Positions 1-8,574 of a stretch of DNA of 64,000 nt are shown one piece after another. Location of the stretch: contig CAVZKR010000007.1 in the NCBI GenBank assembly GCA_963775935.1, positions 62,001-126,000 on the forward strand, given 5' to 3'. Below the pieces are notes generated by a model. That model ran no database searches. It was not told where the DNA came from and saw only the letters and a list, made by a program, of their open reading frames with translations. The translations under genes were made by a program, and so were the position numbers. The stretch is from JBBIPA01 sp963775935 (GTDB lineage Bacteria; Chloroflexota; Dehalococcoidia; GIF9; UBA5629). Each line of letters begins with the position of its first letter. The stretch's first letter is position 1.

Positions 1-25
1 GCCAACCGCAAATGGGTATTTATGC

Positions 26-54
26 TTATTAATAAATGACTGGTATAGTATAAT
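26..54 (+). promoter_or_regulatory. possible promoter of the first histidine kinase
   Basis: A perfect -10 hexamer TATAAT lies at 49-54 with a weak -35-like TTATTA at 26-31 (17-bp spacer). It is about 95 bases upstream of the kinase start at 149. The -35 match is poor, so this is only a candidate. Confidence 0.35.
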
Positions 55-148
55 GGACATTAATCATAAATGTGTGGATACATACTCGCGGACAAAGCAG
101 CTTATGCTTAGCTATGCCAAGGCGTATGATAGCTTGTAAGCGAATAAA

Positions 149-1360
149 ATGAAGAATGACGAAAAATTAAATTACATCCCTGATCAGGAGCACATACCAC
201 AGCGTCAGAAAGCAAACCAGCAGTTGCGAATCATCGAGTGGCTGGTAGAGGTTAAAGCAAATTCGGCCGTACGGAGTGTCCACTTCTGGATCATCTTCGG
301 TCTCATGGCTGCTTTAAGTTACCTTTACTATGGTGTTTTGACAGCCTTTCATGATATCTACGTGATTCTATTTTTTTATCCCCTCCTTTATGCTTCCATT
401 GTTTATCGTCTACGTGGCGTCATCGTTAGTGGACTAGTTTTTCTCTGCATCCTAGTACCTCATGCCTTGCTTTTTAGTTACGACCCATATTCGCTGGTGA
501 GGTCACTTATCTTTGCTGCCTTTGCCTTTCTACTTAGTGGTTTGACCGCGACTCTATTGAACTACCTCGAAAAGCAATTGGAAGCTTACAAAGAGATTGT
601 GTCTCTCAACGAGGAACTGAACAGTTATATTGAGCGTCTAGAAAGCACTCAGAAGCAACTTATCCAGGCGGAGAAACTGAATGCAATTGGCCAATTGACT
701 GCCTCTATAGCTCATGAGATCAATAACCCCTTGACTGGGGCTTTGGTGTATATCAAACTACTGATAAAGAAGATTGGCAGCGATTCCTTCGACAAGAATG
801 AGGCACTGACAAATCTCTCAAAGGTGGAATCAGCAGTCACTCGATGCTCTGGGATAGTACGTGGACTTCTTGATTTCGCTCGCCAGTCCGAGCCGAAATT
901 ACAGTCGATAACGGTGAACAGTGTTATCGACAATGCTATAGCCCTGATTGGCCACCAGGCCGAGATGAAAAAAATTACCGTTGCACGGCAAGATGCCTCA
1001 CCATTGCTACCGGTGATGGCTGATTTCAATCAACTCCAACAGGTATTTATTAATCAAATTGTAAATGCCATCCAGGCGATGAAGAATGGTGGTACGCTTA
1101 CTATAAGTACCTTGCTGGATAAGGATGGTTACGTTCAAGTAAGTATTCAAGACACCGGCTGCGGAATACCTCCTGAAAATCTGGAAAAACTTTTCACTCC
1201 TTTTTTCACGACTAAAGAACTTGGCAAAGGTGTAGGTTTAGGACTTGCAGTATCTCATGGCATTATCAAGGGCCACGGTGGTAGAATCGAAGTTCACAGT
1301 GAACTGGGTAAAGGGAGTATTTTTACCACATACCTGCCAGCTTATGAGGATAAAAAATAA
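149..1360 (+). CDS. membrane-anchored sensor histidine kinase
   Basis: 403 residues. The N-terminal third (about residues 43-140) is hydrophobic with four to five predicted membrane segments and no recognised periplasmic sensor domain. A short coiled coil (about 143-178) leads to the kinase core. The H-box SIAHEINNPL has the phospho-accepting His189; the N-box (NQIVNAIQAM, 302-311), G1 box DTGCGIP (335-341), F box and G2 box GVGLGLAV (361-368) are all intact, so it should autophosphorylate. The core closely resembles that of the kinase at 6593-7780, which suggests paralogues feeding the nearby receivers. It converges on the hydrogenase operon. No strong ribosome binding site is visible before the ATG, so the exact start is less certain. 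Confidence 0.9.
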   Translation: MKNDEKLNYIPDQEHIPQRQKANQQLRIIEWLVEVKANSAVRSVHFWIIFGLMAALSYLYYGVLTAFHDIYVILFFYPLLYASIVYRLRGVIVSGLVFLCILVPHALLFSYDPYSLVRSLIFAAFAFLLSGLTATLLNYLEKQLEAYKEIVSLNEELNSYIERLESTQKQLIQAEKLNAIGQLTASIAHEINNPLTGALVYIKLLIKKIGSDSFDKNEALTNLSKVESAVTRCSGIVRGLLDFARQSEPKLQSITVNSVIDNAIALIGHQAEMKKITVARQDASPLLPVMADFNQLQQVFINQIVNAIQAMKNGGTLTISTLLDKDGYVQVSIQDTGCGIPPENLEKLFTPFFTTKELGKGVGLGLAVSHGIIKGHGGRIEVHSELGKGSIFTTYLPAYEDKK

Positions 1361-1458
1361 AATGGGATGATCCGAACGTAAGGTACAATCAATCCCAATG
1401 GTAACCGGCAGAAATTGCACTGTCAAACATCGAGGTACTGTAATCAATAAGATTTTGC

Positions 1459-2760
1459 TCAGGTGGTAATCTTTTTATTTGAGGATACTTTCAGCAGGTG
1501 TGTTGAGCAGGAAACACAGGGATCGTAAGCTCTAACCAGCATCTCTAGACTATGCTGTATCGCGTCCTGCGGCTGATTCAATATACGAGGTACCACGGCT
1601 TCCATATCCTTCTGGATATTATTGTGATTTTGGTTCGTAGGAATAATGCAATTTGCCGCAGTTAATACGCCATTCCCATCGTACGTATAATCATGAAATA
1701 GAATACCCCGTGGGGCTTCTACTGCTCCGACGCCTCTGCCCGCTTGTATATTGACTTTATTATTCTCCTCTTTGAGACCGGTGGATACTACCTGATCAAT
1801 AAGGTTAATGCTGTCCTCTATGGCGTGGACCGTTTCAACAACCTGGGCGACAGTTATCATAAATGGGTTATGGCAAGGAGCCTGTAAACCAAGCTCCTTC
1901 GCTGCCTTCTTAGCCAGAGGAAGTAATAGGTCATGATTAATGTTGAAACGGGCAAGAGCGCCAACCATATAAGATTCACGTTTATTCTTAGTATACTTGG
2001 CGGTGGAATGTGGAACACAAAACTCGTTGGTTACTCCGAGGTACTTATCTACAGGTACAACACCACCATCTGTCGAAGCTATGTCCCCACTGATAAATGC
2101 ATATGCTCCGTGATCTTTAAGAGCAATATATTCCGTCTCACGAGTGAAAGCAGGAATAGTGAAGGTCTTAACTATGTTGACGATAGAACCGAGATCGAGC
2201 AGGGCAGCTTCCAATCTTTTCTGGATAGATTTCAGCTCACCGATTGAAGGTAACTTAGCAAATCCGCCAACAAGACAGGAAAGAGGATGGGTCTTCCTAC
2301 CCGCCAGTAGCTCTGCAAAATTATAGGCTAGTCGTTTCAACCGTAAGGCTATGAGAACGACTTCCTTATGCGTCTCGACTAACGGGAGGACACTATCTAC
2401 TCCGAGGAAATCAGGAGCTGCTAGAAAGAGAACATGTAATACATGGCTCTCAATCAGTTCGGCGTTGTAAAGAAGCTTGCGAAGTAACAAGGTTTGTTTT
2501 GATGGTTTGATGCCAAATGCAGCTTCGGTGGCCTGAATGGATGCGGTGGAGTGGGCAATAGAGCAGATGCCACATATTCTGGAAGCTATATGCGGTACAT
2601 CCATATAATACCTACCGCGAAGCATTACCTCAAAAAACCGTGGTGACTCAGAAACCTCCCATCTTAGTTCATCGATCTTGCCATCCTTCACGTTCAACAC
2701 GATGTTGCCATGGCCTTCTATACGGGTTACCTGGTGGACATTAACCTTAATTCGCTTCAT
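1459..2760 (-). CDS. [NiFe] hydrogenase large subunit, group 3b (sulfhydrogenase alpha) type
   Basis: 433 residues. It holds the Ni-Fe active site: the N-terminal motif RICGIC supplies Cys63 and Cys66, and the C-terminal motif DPCVSCSTH supplies Cys415 and Cys418, so all four metal-binding cysteines are present. Twelve residues follow His421, the usual site of maturation cleavage, so an endopeptidase would be needed; none is seen in the window. Its start overlaps the stop of the small-subunit gene by four bases, so the two are translationally coupled. The length is typical of group 3 cytoplasmic hydrogenases. The group 3b assignment rests on the neighbouring Fe-S and FAD/NAD protein, not on the subunit alone. 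Confidence 0.92.
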   Translation of the reverse strand: MKRIKVNVHQVTRIEGHGNIVLNVKDGKIDELRWEVSESPRFFEVMLRGRYYMDVPHIASRICGICSIAHSTASIQATEAAFGIKPSKQTLLLRKLLYNAELIESHVLHVLFLAAPDFLGVDSVLPLVETHKEVVLIALRLKRLAYNFAELLAGRKTHPLSCLVGGFAKLPSIGELKSIQKRLEAALLDLGSIVNIVKTFTIPAFTRETEYIALKDHGAYAFISGDIASTDGGVVPVDKYLGVTNEFCVPHSTAKYTKNKRESYMVGALARFNINHDLLLPLAKKAAKELGLQAPCHNPFMITVAQVVETVHAIEDSINLIDQVVSTGLKEENNKVNIQAGRGVGAVEAPRGILFHDYTYDGNGVLTAANCIIPTNQNHNNIQKDMEAVVPRILNQPQDAIQHSLEMLVRAYDPCVSCSTHLLKVSSNKKITT

Positions 2761-3500
2761 TTGACCACCTCCCCGTACGTATTGTAAATTGCATACTTCT
2801 CCATTACTTGCTTTACTGTAAGTCCATATTTCTGTAGTATCTCTTTTTCTGAGTCAATATTAGGATCATCGACCAACCCGCGGCAACCCCAGCAGTGCCG
2901 ACCGCTGGTGACACATATTGCATTGCATCCAGCCCTCGTTACTGGCCCAAGACAGGTTAAGCCTCTTTCAAAAACACAAATATTGCCTGCCATTTTGCAT
3001 TCAACGCATATAGGGTAACTGGGGAACTCCGGTTTACTGCCTGATAGTAGTGCTTTAACTAGCTTCAGAAACTCTGTCGCAGTCGGTGGACAGCCTCGTA
3101 TATAGAAGTCTACCGGTATCACAGCGTGTATAGGTCGTGCCGGGATACTATCATAATACTTTGCACATTCGCCATAGACCATCTGCAGTGCTTCATGCAT
3201 TGTGAGATGATTCTTCAGACAATTAACTCCACCGATGCAGGCGCAGGCGCCTAATGCGATAACGATTTTAGCCTGATTTCGTATCTTTTGCAGGCGTGGA
3301 ATTTCCGACTCCCTGCTGATACTTCCTTCGATAAAGGCAATATCAAAATTGTCGTCTCTTTCCGTCTTGACCTCTCTGAAGTTAACGATATCTACTGCAC
3401 CGATAAGGTCAAGGAATTCTCCCCCTTCCAGATTGAGGATGTCTAACTGGCATCCTTCGCAACTCGTGAAATCAAAAAATGCTACTTTTGGTTTCATCAT
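2757..3500 (-). CDS. [NiFe] hydrogenase small subunit (sulfhydrogenase delta type)
   Basis: 247 residues of the 20-kDa NADH:quinone oxidoreductase/hydrogenase small-subunit family. It relays electrons between the Ni-Fe site and the Fe-S flavoprotein. FTSCEGCQLD near the N terminus gives Cys14 and Cys17 of the proximal [4Fe-4S] cluster; GACACIGG and RGCPPT supply the other ligands, and a cysteine-rich C-terminal half probably binds two more clusters. No Tat signal is present, so it is cytoplasmic. It overlaps the upstream 775-residue gene and the downstream large subunit by four bases each (ATGA), which makes a tightly coupled operon. Confidence 0.92.
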   Translation of the reverse strand: MMKPKVAFFDFTSCEGCQLDILNLEGGEFLDLIGAVDIVNFREVKTERDDNFDIAFIEGSISRESEIPRLQKIRNQAKIVIALGACACIGGVNCLKNHLTMHEALQMVYGECAKYYDSIPARPIHAVIPVDFYIRGCPPTATEFLKLVKALLSGSKPEFPSYPICVECKMAGNICVFERGLTCLGPVTRAGCNAICVTSGRHCWGCRGLVDDPNIDSEKEILQKYGLTVKQVMEKYAIYNTYGEVVK

Positions 3501-5824
3501 ACCGCCTCCCGTAAATTTCTCAGATTAGCAAGGGTAAATACTGGTCCTTCCTGGCATACATAAACTCCGTTGATTTGGCAGTGCCCACATTTGCCTACAC
3601 CACACTTCATCCTGCGTTCCAAAGACAGGATAATGTTCTCATCAGGGAGATCTTTTTTCTTGAGCTCGCCGATGACAAAACGGTACATGATGGGTGGGCC
3701 TACCACCACTGCCATAGTCTTTTTGGGGTCAATCTGAAGCTTAGGGATGAGCGTGGTGATTACTCCTACATTCCCAGTCCACGTGTCATCTCCTTTATCC
3801 ACAGTCTCATGAAATTCAAGGTGTGGACTCTTACTCCAGATAGCAAGTTCATCCAAAAAAAGCCGTTCTGCTGGAGACCTTGCTCCAAAAAGTAAGAGTA
3901 CCCGCTTAAAGGAGTCTCTACAGTCAACGATATATTGCACAAGCGAACGTAGTGGAAAAAGACCGATTCCTCCCGCTATCAATAGGATATCTTTACCTTC
4001 AAGAGCGCCCAGCGGAAAGCCGTTGCCAAAAGGACCACGTATACCTACCGTGGCTCCCTTCTTAAGAGAATGGAGCGCTTTGGTCAGATTACCCACATTT
4101 CTTACCGCGAGCTGGAAAGTACCGTCTCGTGTTGGCGATGACGAGATGGATATGGGTGCCTCTCCAATGCCTATGACCGATACTTCAACGAACTGTCCGG
4201 GATGGTGTCCTAACGGTTTACCACCCTTAAATCTGAATTCAAAAACCTTTTCCCTTGGGCTTAACGCTGTAGCTTTGACGAGCTCAGCAAGACGAGGCAC
4301 GTATAATTCGGCCTCTGCCTGAGGACCCTTCACTATGCGGAGTGCCTCTTTTTTTATGCGTGCTGATTCGGCTATGGCGTTGAAAGCTTCAAGCGGGCTG
4401 GCAATACCTGCCAGACAGGCAGTAGCGCAGCGCCCACAGCCTACACATCCCACCATGCCATATCGTTCGAGTACATACTTCCCCTTACGAAACATCCGAT
4501 GCCTTAAACGGCTGGTTTTGTCATGGCGAAAATTCTCACCAGTAGCAACCTTGGCAAAATCAATCAGCATACACCCATCCCATCGGCGAAACCGTTCTGC
4601 ACTTTTCAGGTCCAGTGTTACCTCATCCTGGACGTCGAAGCAGAAGCAGGTGGGACATACCATTACACAGGAACCGCAACTCAGACAAGCCTTGCTCCTT
4701 GATTCCCAGTATGGGTCGTCGTAACTTTCTTCCAGTAGTTTTGGGAGTCTTACCCATGGAATATCGAGGGTGAGATGATACCTGGTCAACGCTGCGTCTC
4801 TCGCTGTCTTCTGCTTAGCCATCTCATCCCCTGTTGGTTCTCGTACTTGAGCATACTTTGTGAGCAGGTCACCTCCTCGTTCAGAACCAACTGTTACCAT
4901 ATAATCAGTACCAATATCGGTTAGCATCAGATCAAAGCCGGTTTCGGTCAAGTTAGTACCCATACTGGCGGCAAATGATTTAGTGGAAGGATTAAGGCAG
5001 TCAATACCAATAATATAGGTATTTTGCCTCAGGGCACTATAATTTGGGTCGGGATTAGCGGTTAAAAATGCCTCATCAAGCAGCTCGATTGCCTTGATGT
5101 CGTAGGGATGAACACCAATAATGACTCGGGAGATTGCCTTGATTACCGGCTCAACTCTTGGCTCTGTTTCAACTGTGAATTTAAGCAGCGTTTCCTTTGC
5201 TGGGAGGAGATACTTTGTCGGCGGCATAATCGTAACGTCGTAGTCAAGACAGAGCTCCTCAGGATTAGCTATCGTATCGTACGTGTACTTACCATGTTTT
5301 GATTTGACGCCAACTACCTCCATGTGCTGTGCCAGGTTTTTCACCATAGACTTGAGGTTCTCTTTAGCAAGGACAAATAACTTTTTGACCCCGACTGCTT
5401 TTGCTGCAGCAGGGTGAGGTTGCGCTTCAACTTTTGTGGTAACCGTTGGCTCCTCGCCGAAAGAGTCAAGGGTTTCCCGTATGAGTTTTTCTAAATCATC
5501 GGGTGCAACAGGCTTAATGAGGTAATCCACAGCCCCGAGCTTCATTGATTCAACTGCCAGCTCCGCTGAGGGATACGCGGTGATAATGATAGACTTGAGC
5601 CATGGCCGCTGTGTTTTTATCTCACTCAGGACTGCGACACCACTTTTCCCTGGCAGCCGTACATCGAGTACCACCACACTAAAATCTTTCGCCTCTATCA
5701 TCTTCAAGGCTTCTTCGCCGCTCTCCGCTGTGGCTACTTGATAACCAGCATCCTCGAGCCAGTCCCTGATCGACTCCCGCACAATCGCCTCATCGTCAAC
5801 AACCAACACTGAATGTCCTTTCAT
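3497..5824 (-). CDS. receiver domain fused to hydrogenase Fe-S and FAD/NAD(P) subunits (HydB-HydG-like)
   Basis: 775 residues in three parts. Residues 1-122 are a CheY-like receiver with acidic Asp10/Asp11, phosphorylation site Asp54, Thr82 and Lys104, all intact. Residues 145-490 resemble the beta subunit of sulfhydrogenase, with two [4Fe-4S] motifs: Cys380/383/386/390 and Cys460/463/466/470. Residues 505-775 resemble the gamma subunit (ferredoxin-NADP reductase fold): FAD site around PGQF (542-545) and SISSSP (559-564), NAD(P) site LLIAGGIG (614-621), and a C-terminal [2Fe-2S] motif with Cys741/746/749/757. It should pass electrons between NAD(P)H and the hydrogenase encoded just downstream. 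Beta-gamma fusion is plausible on known family grounds; a covalent N-terminal receiver on a hydrogenase subunit is highly unusual. The receiver nearly repeats the free receiver just upstream. Confidence 0.9.
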   Translation of the reverse strand: MKGHSVLVVDDEAIVRESIRDWLEDAGYQVATAESGEEALKMIEAKDFSVVVLDVRLPGKSGVAVLSEIKTQRPWLKSIIITAYPSAELAVESMKLGAVDYLIKPVAPDDLEKLIRETLDSFGEEPTVTTKVEAQPHPAAAKAVGVKKLFVLAKENLKSMVKNLAQHMEVVGVKSKHGKYTYDTIANPEELCLDYDVTIMPPTKYLLPAKETLLKFTVETEPRVEPVIKAISRVIIGVHPYDIKAIELLDEAFLTANPDPNYSALRQNTYIIGIDCLNPSTKSFAASMGTNLTETGFDLMLTDIGTDYMVTVGSERGGDLLTKYAQVREPTGDEMAKQKTARDAALTRYHLTLDIPWVRLPKLLEESYDDPYWESRSKACLSCGSCVMVCPTCFCFDVQDEVTLDLKSAERFRRWDGCMLIDFAKVATGENFRHDKTSRLRHRMFRKGKYVLERYGMVGCVGCGRCATACLAGIASPLEAFNAIAESARIKKEALRIVKGPQAEAELYVPRLAELVKATALSPREKVFEFRFKGGKPLGHHPGQFVEVSVIGIGEAPISISSSPTRDGTFQLAVRNVGNLTKALHSLKKGATVGIRGPFGNGFPLGALEGKDILLIAGGIGLFPLRSLVQYIVDCRDSFKRVLLLFGARSPAERLFLDELAIWSKSPHLEFHETVDKGDDTWTGNVGVITTLIPKLQIDPKKTMAVVVGPPIMYRFVIGELKKKDLPDENIILSLERRMKCGVGKCGHCQINGVYVCQEGPVFTLANLRNLREAV

Positions 5825-5845
5825 CTCCCACCTCCTTGTCGATGC

Positions 5846-6220
5846 TTACTCTTGCATTTGAGAAAGGGTGTCGCGGATTAGCTTTTCCAGCTCATCGGGA
5901 GCGATAGGCTTGATGAGGTAGTCAACCGCACCAAGTTTCATCGCCTCGACTGCCAGCTCTGCTGAGGGGTAAGCGGTGATAATGATAGATTTGATTTGTG
6001 GCTTTAATACTTTTATTTCTTTCAGTATTTGAAGCCCTGTTTTTCCTGGTAACCGCACGTCTAGAACGAGAACCTGGAAATCTTGCTTTTCAATCATCCG
6101 CAGAGCATCTTCACCACTATCTGCTGTGGCTACCTGATAGCCGGCATCTTCCAGCCAATCCCTGATTGACTCGCGTACAATCGGCTCATCATCCACAATT
6201 AAGATTGGTTTATTGACCAT
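5846..6220 (-). CDS. stand-alone response regulator receiver (CheY-like)
   Basis: 124 residues, only a receiver domain: Asp10/Asp11, phospho-acceptor Asp54, Thr82 and Lys104. It aligns without gaps to residues 1-119 of the next protein at about three quarters identity (my count), so the two arose by duplication. Only 21 bases separate it from that gene, so it is the likely first gene of the hydrogenase operon. With no output domain, it may act as a phosphate sink, as a competitor for the same kinase, or by direct protein contact. Confidence 0.88.
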   Translation of the reverse strand: MVNKPILIVDDEPIVRESIRDWLEDAGYQVATADSGEDALRMIEKQDFQVLVLDVRLPGKTGLQILKEIKVLKPQIKSIIITAYPSAELAVEAMKLGAVDYLIKPIAPDELEKLIRDTLSQMQE

Positions 6221-6592
6221 GTCCTGACGCCATGTTGATAATTACATGATTATAATGAAAGTGACTACCCTTTTTTTCGGAAAAAACTTTATATTGGAAT
6301 TTGGTAGCAAGTCTACCACAATCCGAGCCCATATACTATCATCTCAGTATTTTTAAAATGATGCAAGCTTAAATTTTTATGTGGAATAGACCCGACAGAG
6401 AATCGCTCTCTATTGACTGGAGTCCGAGTCCCAGTTAGAATTTTGTATAAAAGGATTACGTTAAAATGTAAACGAATCACATACCGCTGTTCCCCGTGAT
6501 GGGAAAGAAAGCTATAGTAATGACTATTCAATGGTTATTTCACAGCATCGCGGCAGGGAGCACCTGTGAGGCCTTTTATACAGGAGGGGAAA
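6221..6592. other. intergenic region between divergent operons
   Basis: 372 bases without a convincing gene. It should hold the promoters of the minus-strand hydrogenase operon and the plus-strand kinase. A minus-strand TATAAT lies at 6249-6254 without a good -35. An open frame on the minus strand at 6313-6531 has no family resemblance or ribosome binding site and is not called. Confidence 0.5.
6249..6254 (-). promoter_or_regulatory. candidate -10 element of the hydrogenase operon
   Basis: A perfect TATAAT on the minus strand, 29 bases upstream of the start of the free receiver gene. No clear -35 hexamer is found at 16-18 bp, so if it is real it may need an activator. Confidence 0.35.
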
Positions 6593-7780
6593 ATGGTAGC
6601 AATCCCGTCGATTAAAACACTGCGAAAAATGGAGCTCTTTAATGGGTTAAACGATGAAGAACTTCGTGAAGTAGGGGTACTTTGCAGTGAACACAGTCAC
6701 AGACCCGGAGAACTGTTCGTCATTGAAGGTAATAGTGTAGATTATGTCTACTTCGTGAAAGAGGGGAGGGTAACCGTTGAAATACATATTCTTGGATCAC
6801 CAGAAGATAGAATCATTATAGATACATTGGGGGAGGGGGAGGTTTTTGCATGGTCAGCTTTGGTGACCAGCACTCTCACTGCTTCCATACGAGTCGTCGA
6901 ACCCACTGAAGTCCTCGATGTCAATGCTGCAGCCCTTCTGGATATTTGTGAGAAACAACCCCGAATAGGGTATACCATTATGAAAAACTTGACTCTAGTA
7001 ATTGATTCCCGACTTACACAAAGCCGTGTAAAACTGAGCGCTGCCTATGCTGACCTAAAAACGAGCCAAGAACAACTTGTTCAAGCTGAGAAGCTTTCCT
7101 CTTTGGGACAGATGGCGGCTTCCATTGCCCATGAAATAAACAATCCATTGGCTGGTGTCCTTAACTATACCAAATTACTGATAAAAAAATTAACGGATGG
7201 CAACATCGCTCAGGAAACGGCACTGAACTACCTGGCGAAAATGGATTCGGAACTTGGTCGTAGTACTCGGTTAGTCAAGAATTTATTAGATTTTGCGCGA
7301 CAGTCGATGCCACTATTTCGTGAGTTAGACCTCAATGATGTTGTTAACCGAGCCCTTGACATAGCGGCACATTCAGTTGAACTACAAAATATTCGAGTGG
7401 TCACGGAACTTAAACCAGTTCTGCCCAGACTAATGGCTGATTTTGACCAACTCACACAGGTTTGCACTAATCTTATTATTAATGCAATTCAGGCAATGCC
7501 CCAAGGGGGCGAGTTAATACTCCGCACTTCAGCGGATGGTGATCAGATTAAGATAGAGGTCAAGGATACAGGTTGTGGTATCCCCCAGGAGAACATGGGT
7601 AAGTTGTTCACACCTTTCTTCACCACCAAGCGTGAGGTTAAAGGAGTGGGGTTGGGTTTAGCAGTCAGCTATGGAATTGTCCAGCGTCACCATGGGAGAA
7701 TTGAACTGCAAAGTAAGGTAGGAGAAGGTACCACTTTTATCGTCTGTTTACCCTTGCTCCGCGAAAAAAGTCAAGGTTGA
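6593..7780 (+). CDS. histidine kinase with N-terminal cyclic-nucleotide-binding-like domain
   Basis: 395 residues from the ATG at 6593, chosen because a strong AGGAGG lies seven bases before it; a GTG at 6566 is in frame but lacks such a site. Residues about 7-125 form a CRP/FNR-type effector domain. It lacks the usual phosphate-binding stretch with its arginine, so the ligand may not be cAMP. A coiled coil leads to a kinase core with H-box SIAHEINNPL (His180), N-box NLIINAIQAM, G1 DTGCGIP and G2 GVGLGLAV, all intact. No membrane segments are present, so this is a cytoplasmic sensor. It diverges from the receiver-hydrogenase operon and converges with the next regulator. Confidence 0.9.
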   Translation: MVAIPSIKTLRKMELFNGLNDEELREVGVLCSEHSHRPGELFVIEGNSVDYVYFVKEGRVTVEIHILGSPEDRIIIDTLGEGEVFAWSALVTSTLTASIRVVEPTEVLDVNAAALLDICEKQPRIGYTIMKNLTLVIDSRLTQSRVKLSAAYADLKTSQEQLVQAEKLSSLGQMAASIAHEINNPLAGVLNYTKLLIKKLTDGNIAQETALNYLAKMDSELGRSTRLVKNLLDFARQSMPLFRELDLNDVVNRALDIAAHSVELQNIRVVTELKPVLPRLMADFDQLTQVCTNLIINAIQAMPQGGELILRTSADGDQIKIEVKDTGCGIPQENMGKLFTPFFTTKREVKGVGLGLAVSYGIVQRHHGRIELQSKVGEGTTFIVCLPLLREKSQG

Positions 7781-7802
7781 TGAGGAGGCATACTGAAACT
7801 AT

Positions 7803-8327
7803 TTACTTTTTACCTTCCTTCTTGTTCTGGAAAAGATAATCATCAATGTATTCCCATCCGACAAGTGAAACGTTGACGCCTTCCACATTCTTCTCTACAG
7901 CCAGTGTAGCTATAGCTTCACCACGTACTGCTTTTCCTTTAATCTCCCCTACCGTTGGCCTCAATGTCCCATCGACAAGCTTCTGAAGGTCATCGAGGTC
8001 AAAGGGTTTAGGTAAATAATCAACTGCCCCCTCTTTCATAGCTTGAACTGCTGTTTGTACCGAAGGATACGCAGTAATAATAATAACCTTGAGTTGTGAC
8101 CTCTGTGCTTTTGCTTCACGCAATACCTCGAGTCCATTCTTCCCCGGTAATTTCAAGTCGAGGAGGACTACGCCAAAATCCTGCTCGGCGATTGCTTTTA
8201 ATCCTTCTTCACCGTCCTTAGCAGTCCTTACCTGGTAACCACCATCCGTTAGCCAATCTCGGAGAGACTCTCTCATTATAGCTTCATCTTCTACTATTAA
8301 TATCGGCTTCGTTTTTACATCACTCAT
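7803..8327 (-). CDS. response regulator receiver protein with short C-terminal tail
   Basis: 174 residues. Residues 7-122 form a receiver with Asp57 as phosphorylation site and Lys107; it is related to, but more distant than, the two receivers of the hydrogenase operon. The 50-residue tail (TLRPTVGEIK onwards) has no recognisable DNA-binding or enzymatic motif. It converges with the upstream-placed kinase gene. Its output is unknown. Confidence 0.87.
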   Translation of the reverse strand: MSDVKTKPILIVEDEAIMRESLRDWLTDGGYQVRTAKDGEEGLKAIAEQDFGVVLLDLKLPGKNGLEVLREAKAQRSQLKVIIITAYPSVQTAVQAMKEGAVDYLPKPFDLDDLQKLVDGTLRPTVGEIKGKAVRGEAIATLAVEKNVEGVNVSLVGWEYIDDYLFQNKKEGKK

Positions 8328-8524
8328 ATTCCACCTCCAGCTTGGTTGTATTTTCTAGGCTCGATTGAAGGCCTTTCGCCATCATTTTAATTCACAACTT
8401 CTATCATAGTCTTGGATATCGTCGTTGTCAATCCATAGCAGTATACAGTCTTTTTGCATTTTTTAGTTCAACTTCCTTTGATACTACATCTTCACTTTTG
8501 GTATTTTCGCTGCGCGTAATCATA

Positions 8525-8552
8525 TTGCTAATAAGCAAGTGTCTGGTATAAT
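8525..8552 (+). promoter_or_regulatory. extended -10 promoter of the NarL-type regulator
   Basis: TTGCTA (8525-8530), 16-bp spacer, then TGG-TATAAT (8544-8552), a perfect extended -10. Transcription would begin near 8559, which rules out an in-frame ATG at 8551 and supports the start at 8575. Confidence 0.6.
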
Positions 8553-8574
8553 GAACGGAGGTAGAGGAGGCACT

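Noticed and set aside
6313..6531. 72-residue minus-strand open frame between the hydrogenase operon and the kinase
   Set aside because: No ribosome site, no family-like sequence and unusual composition; more likely untranslated regulatory DNA.
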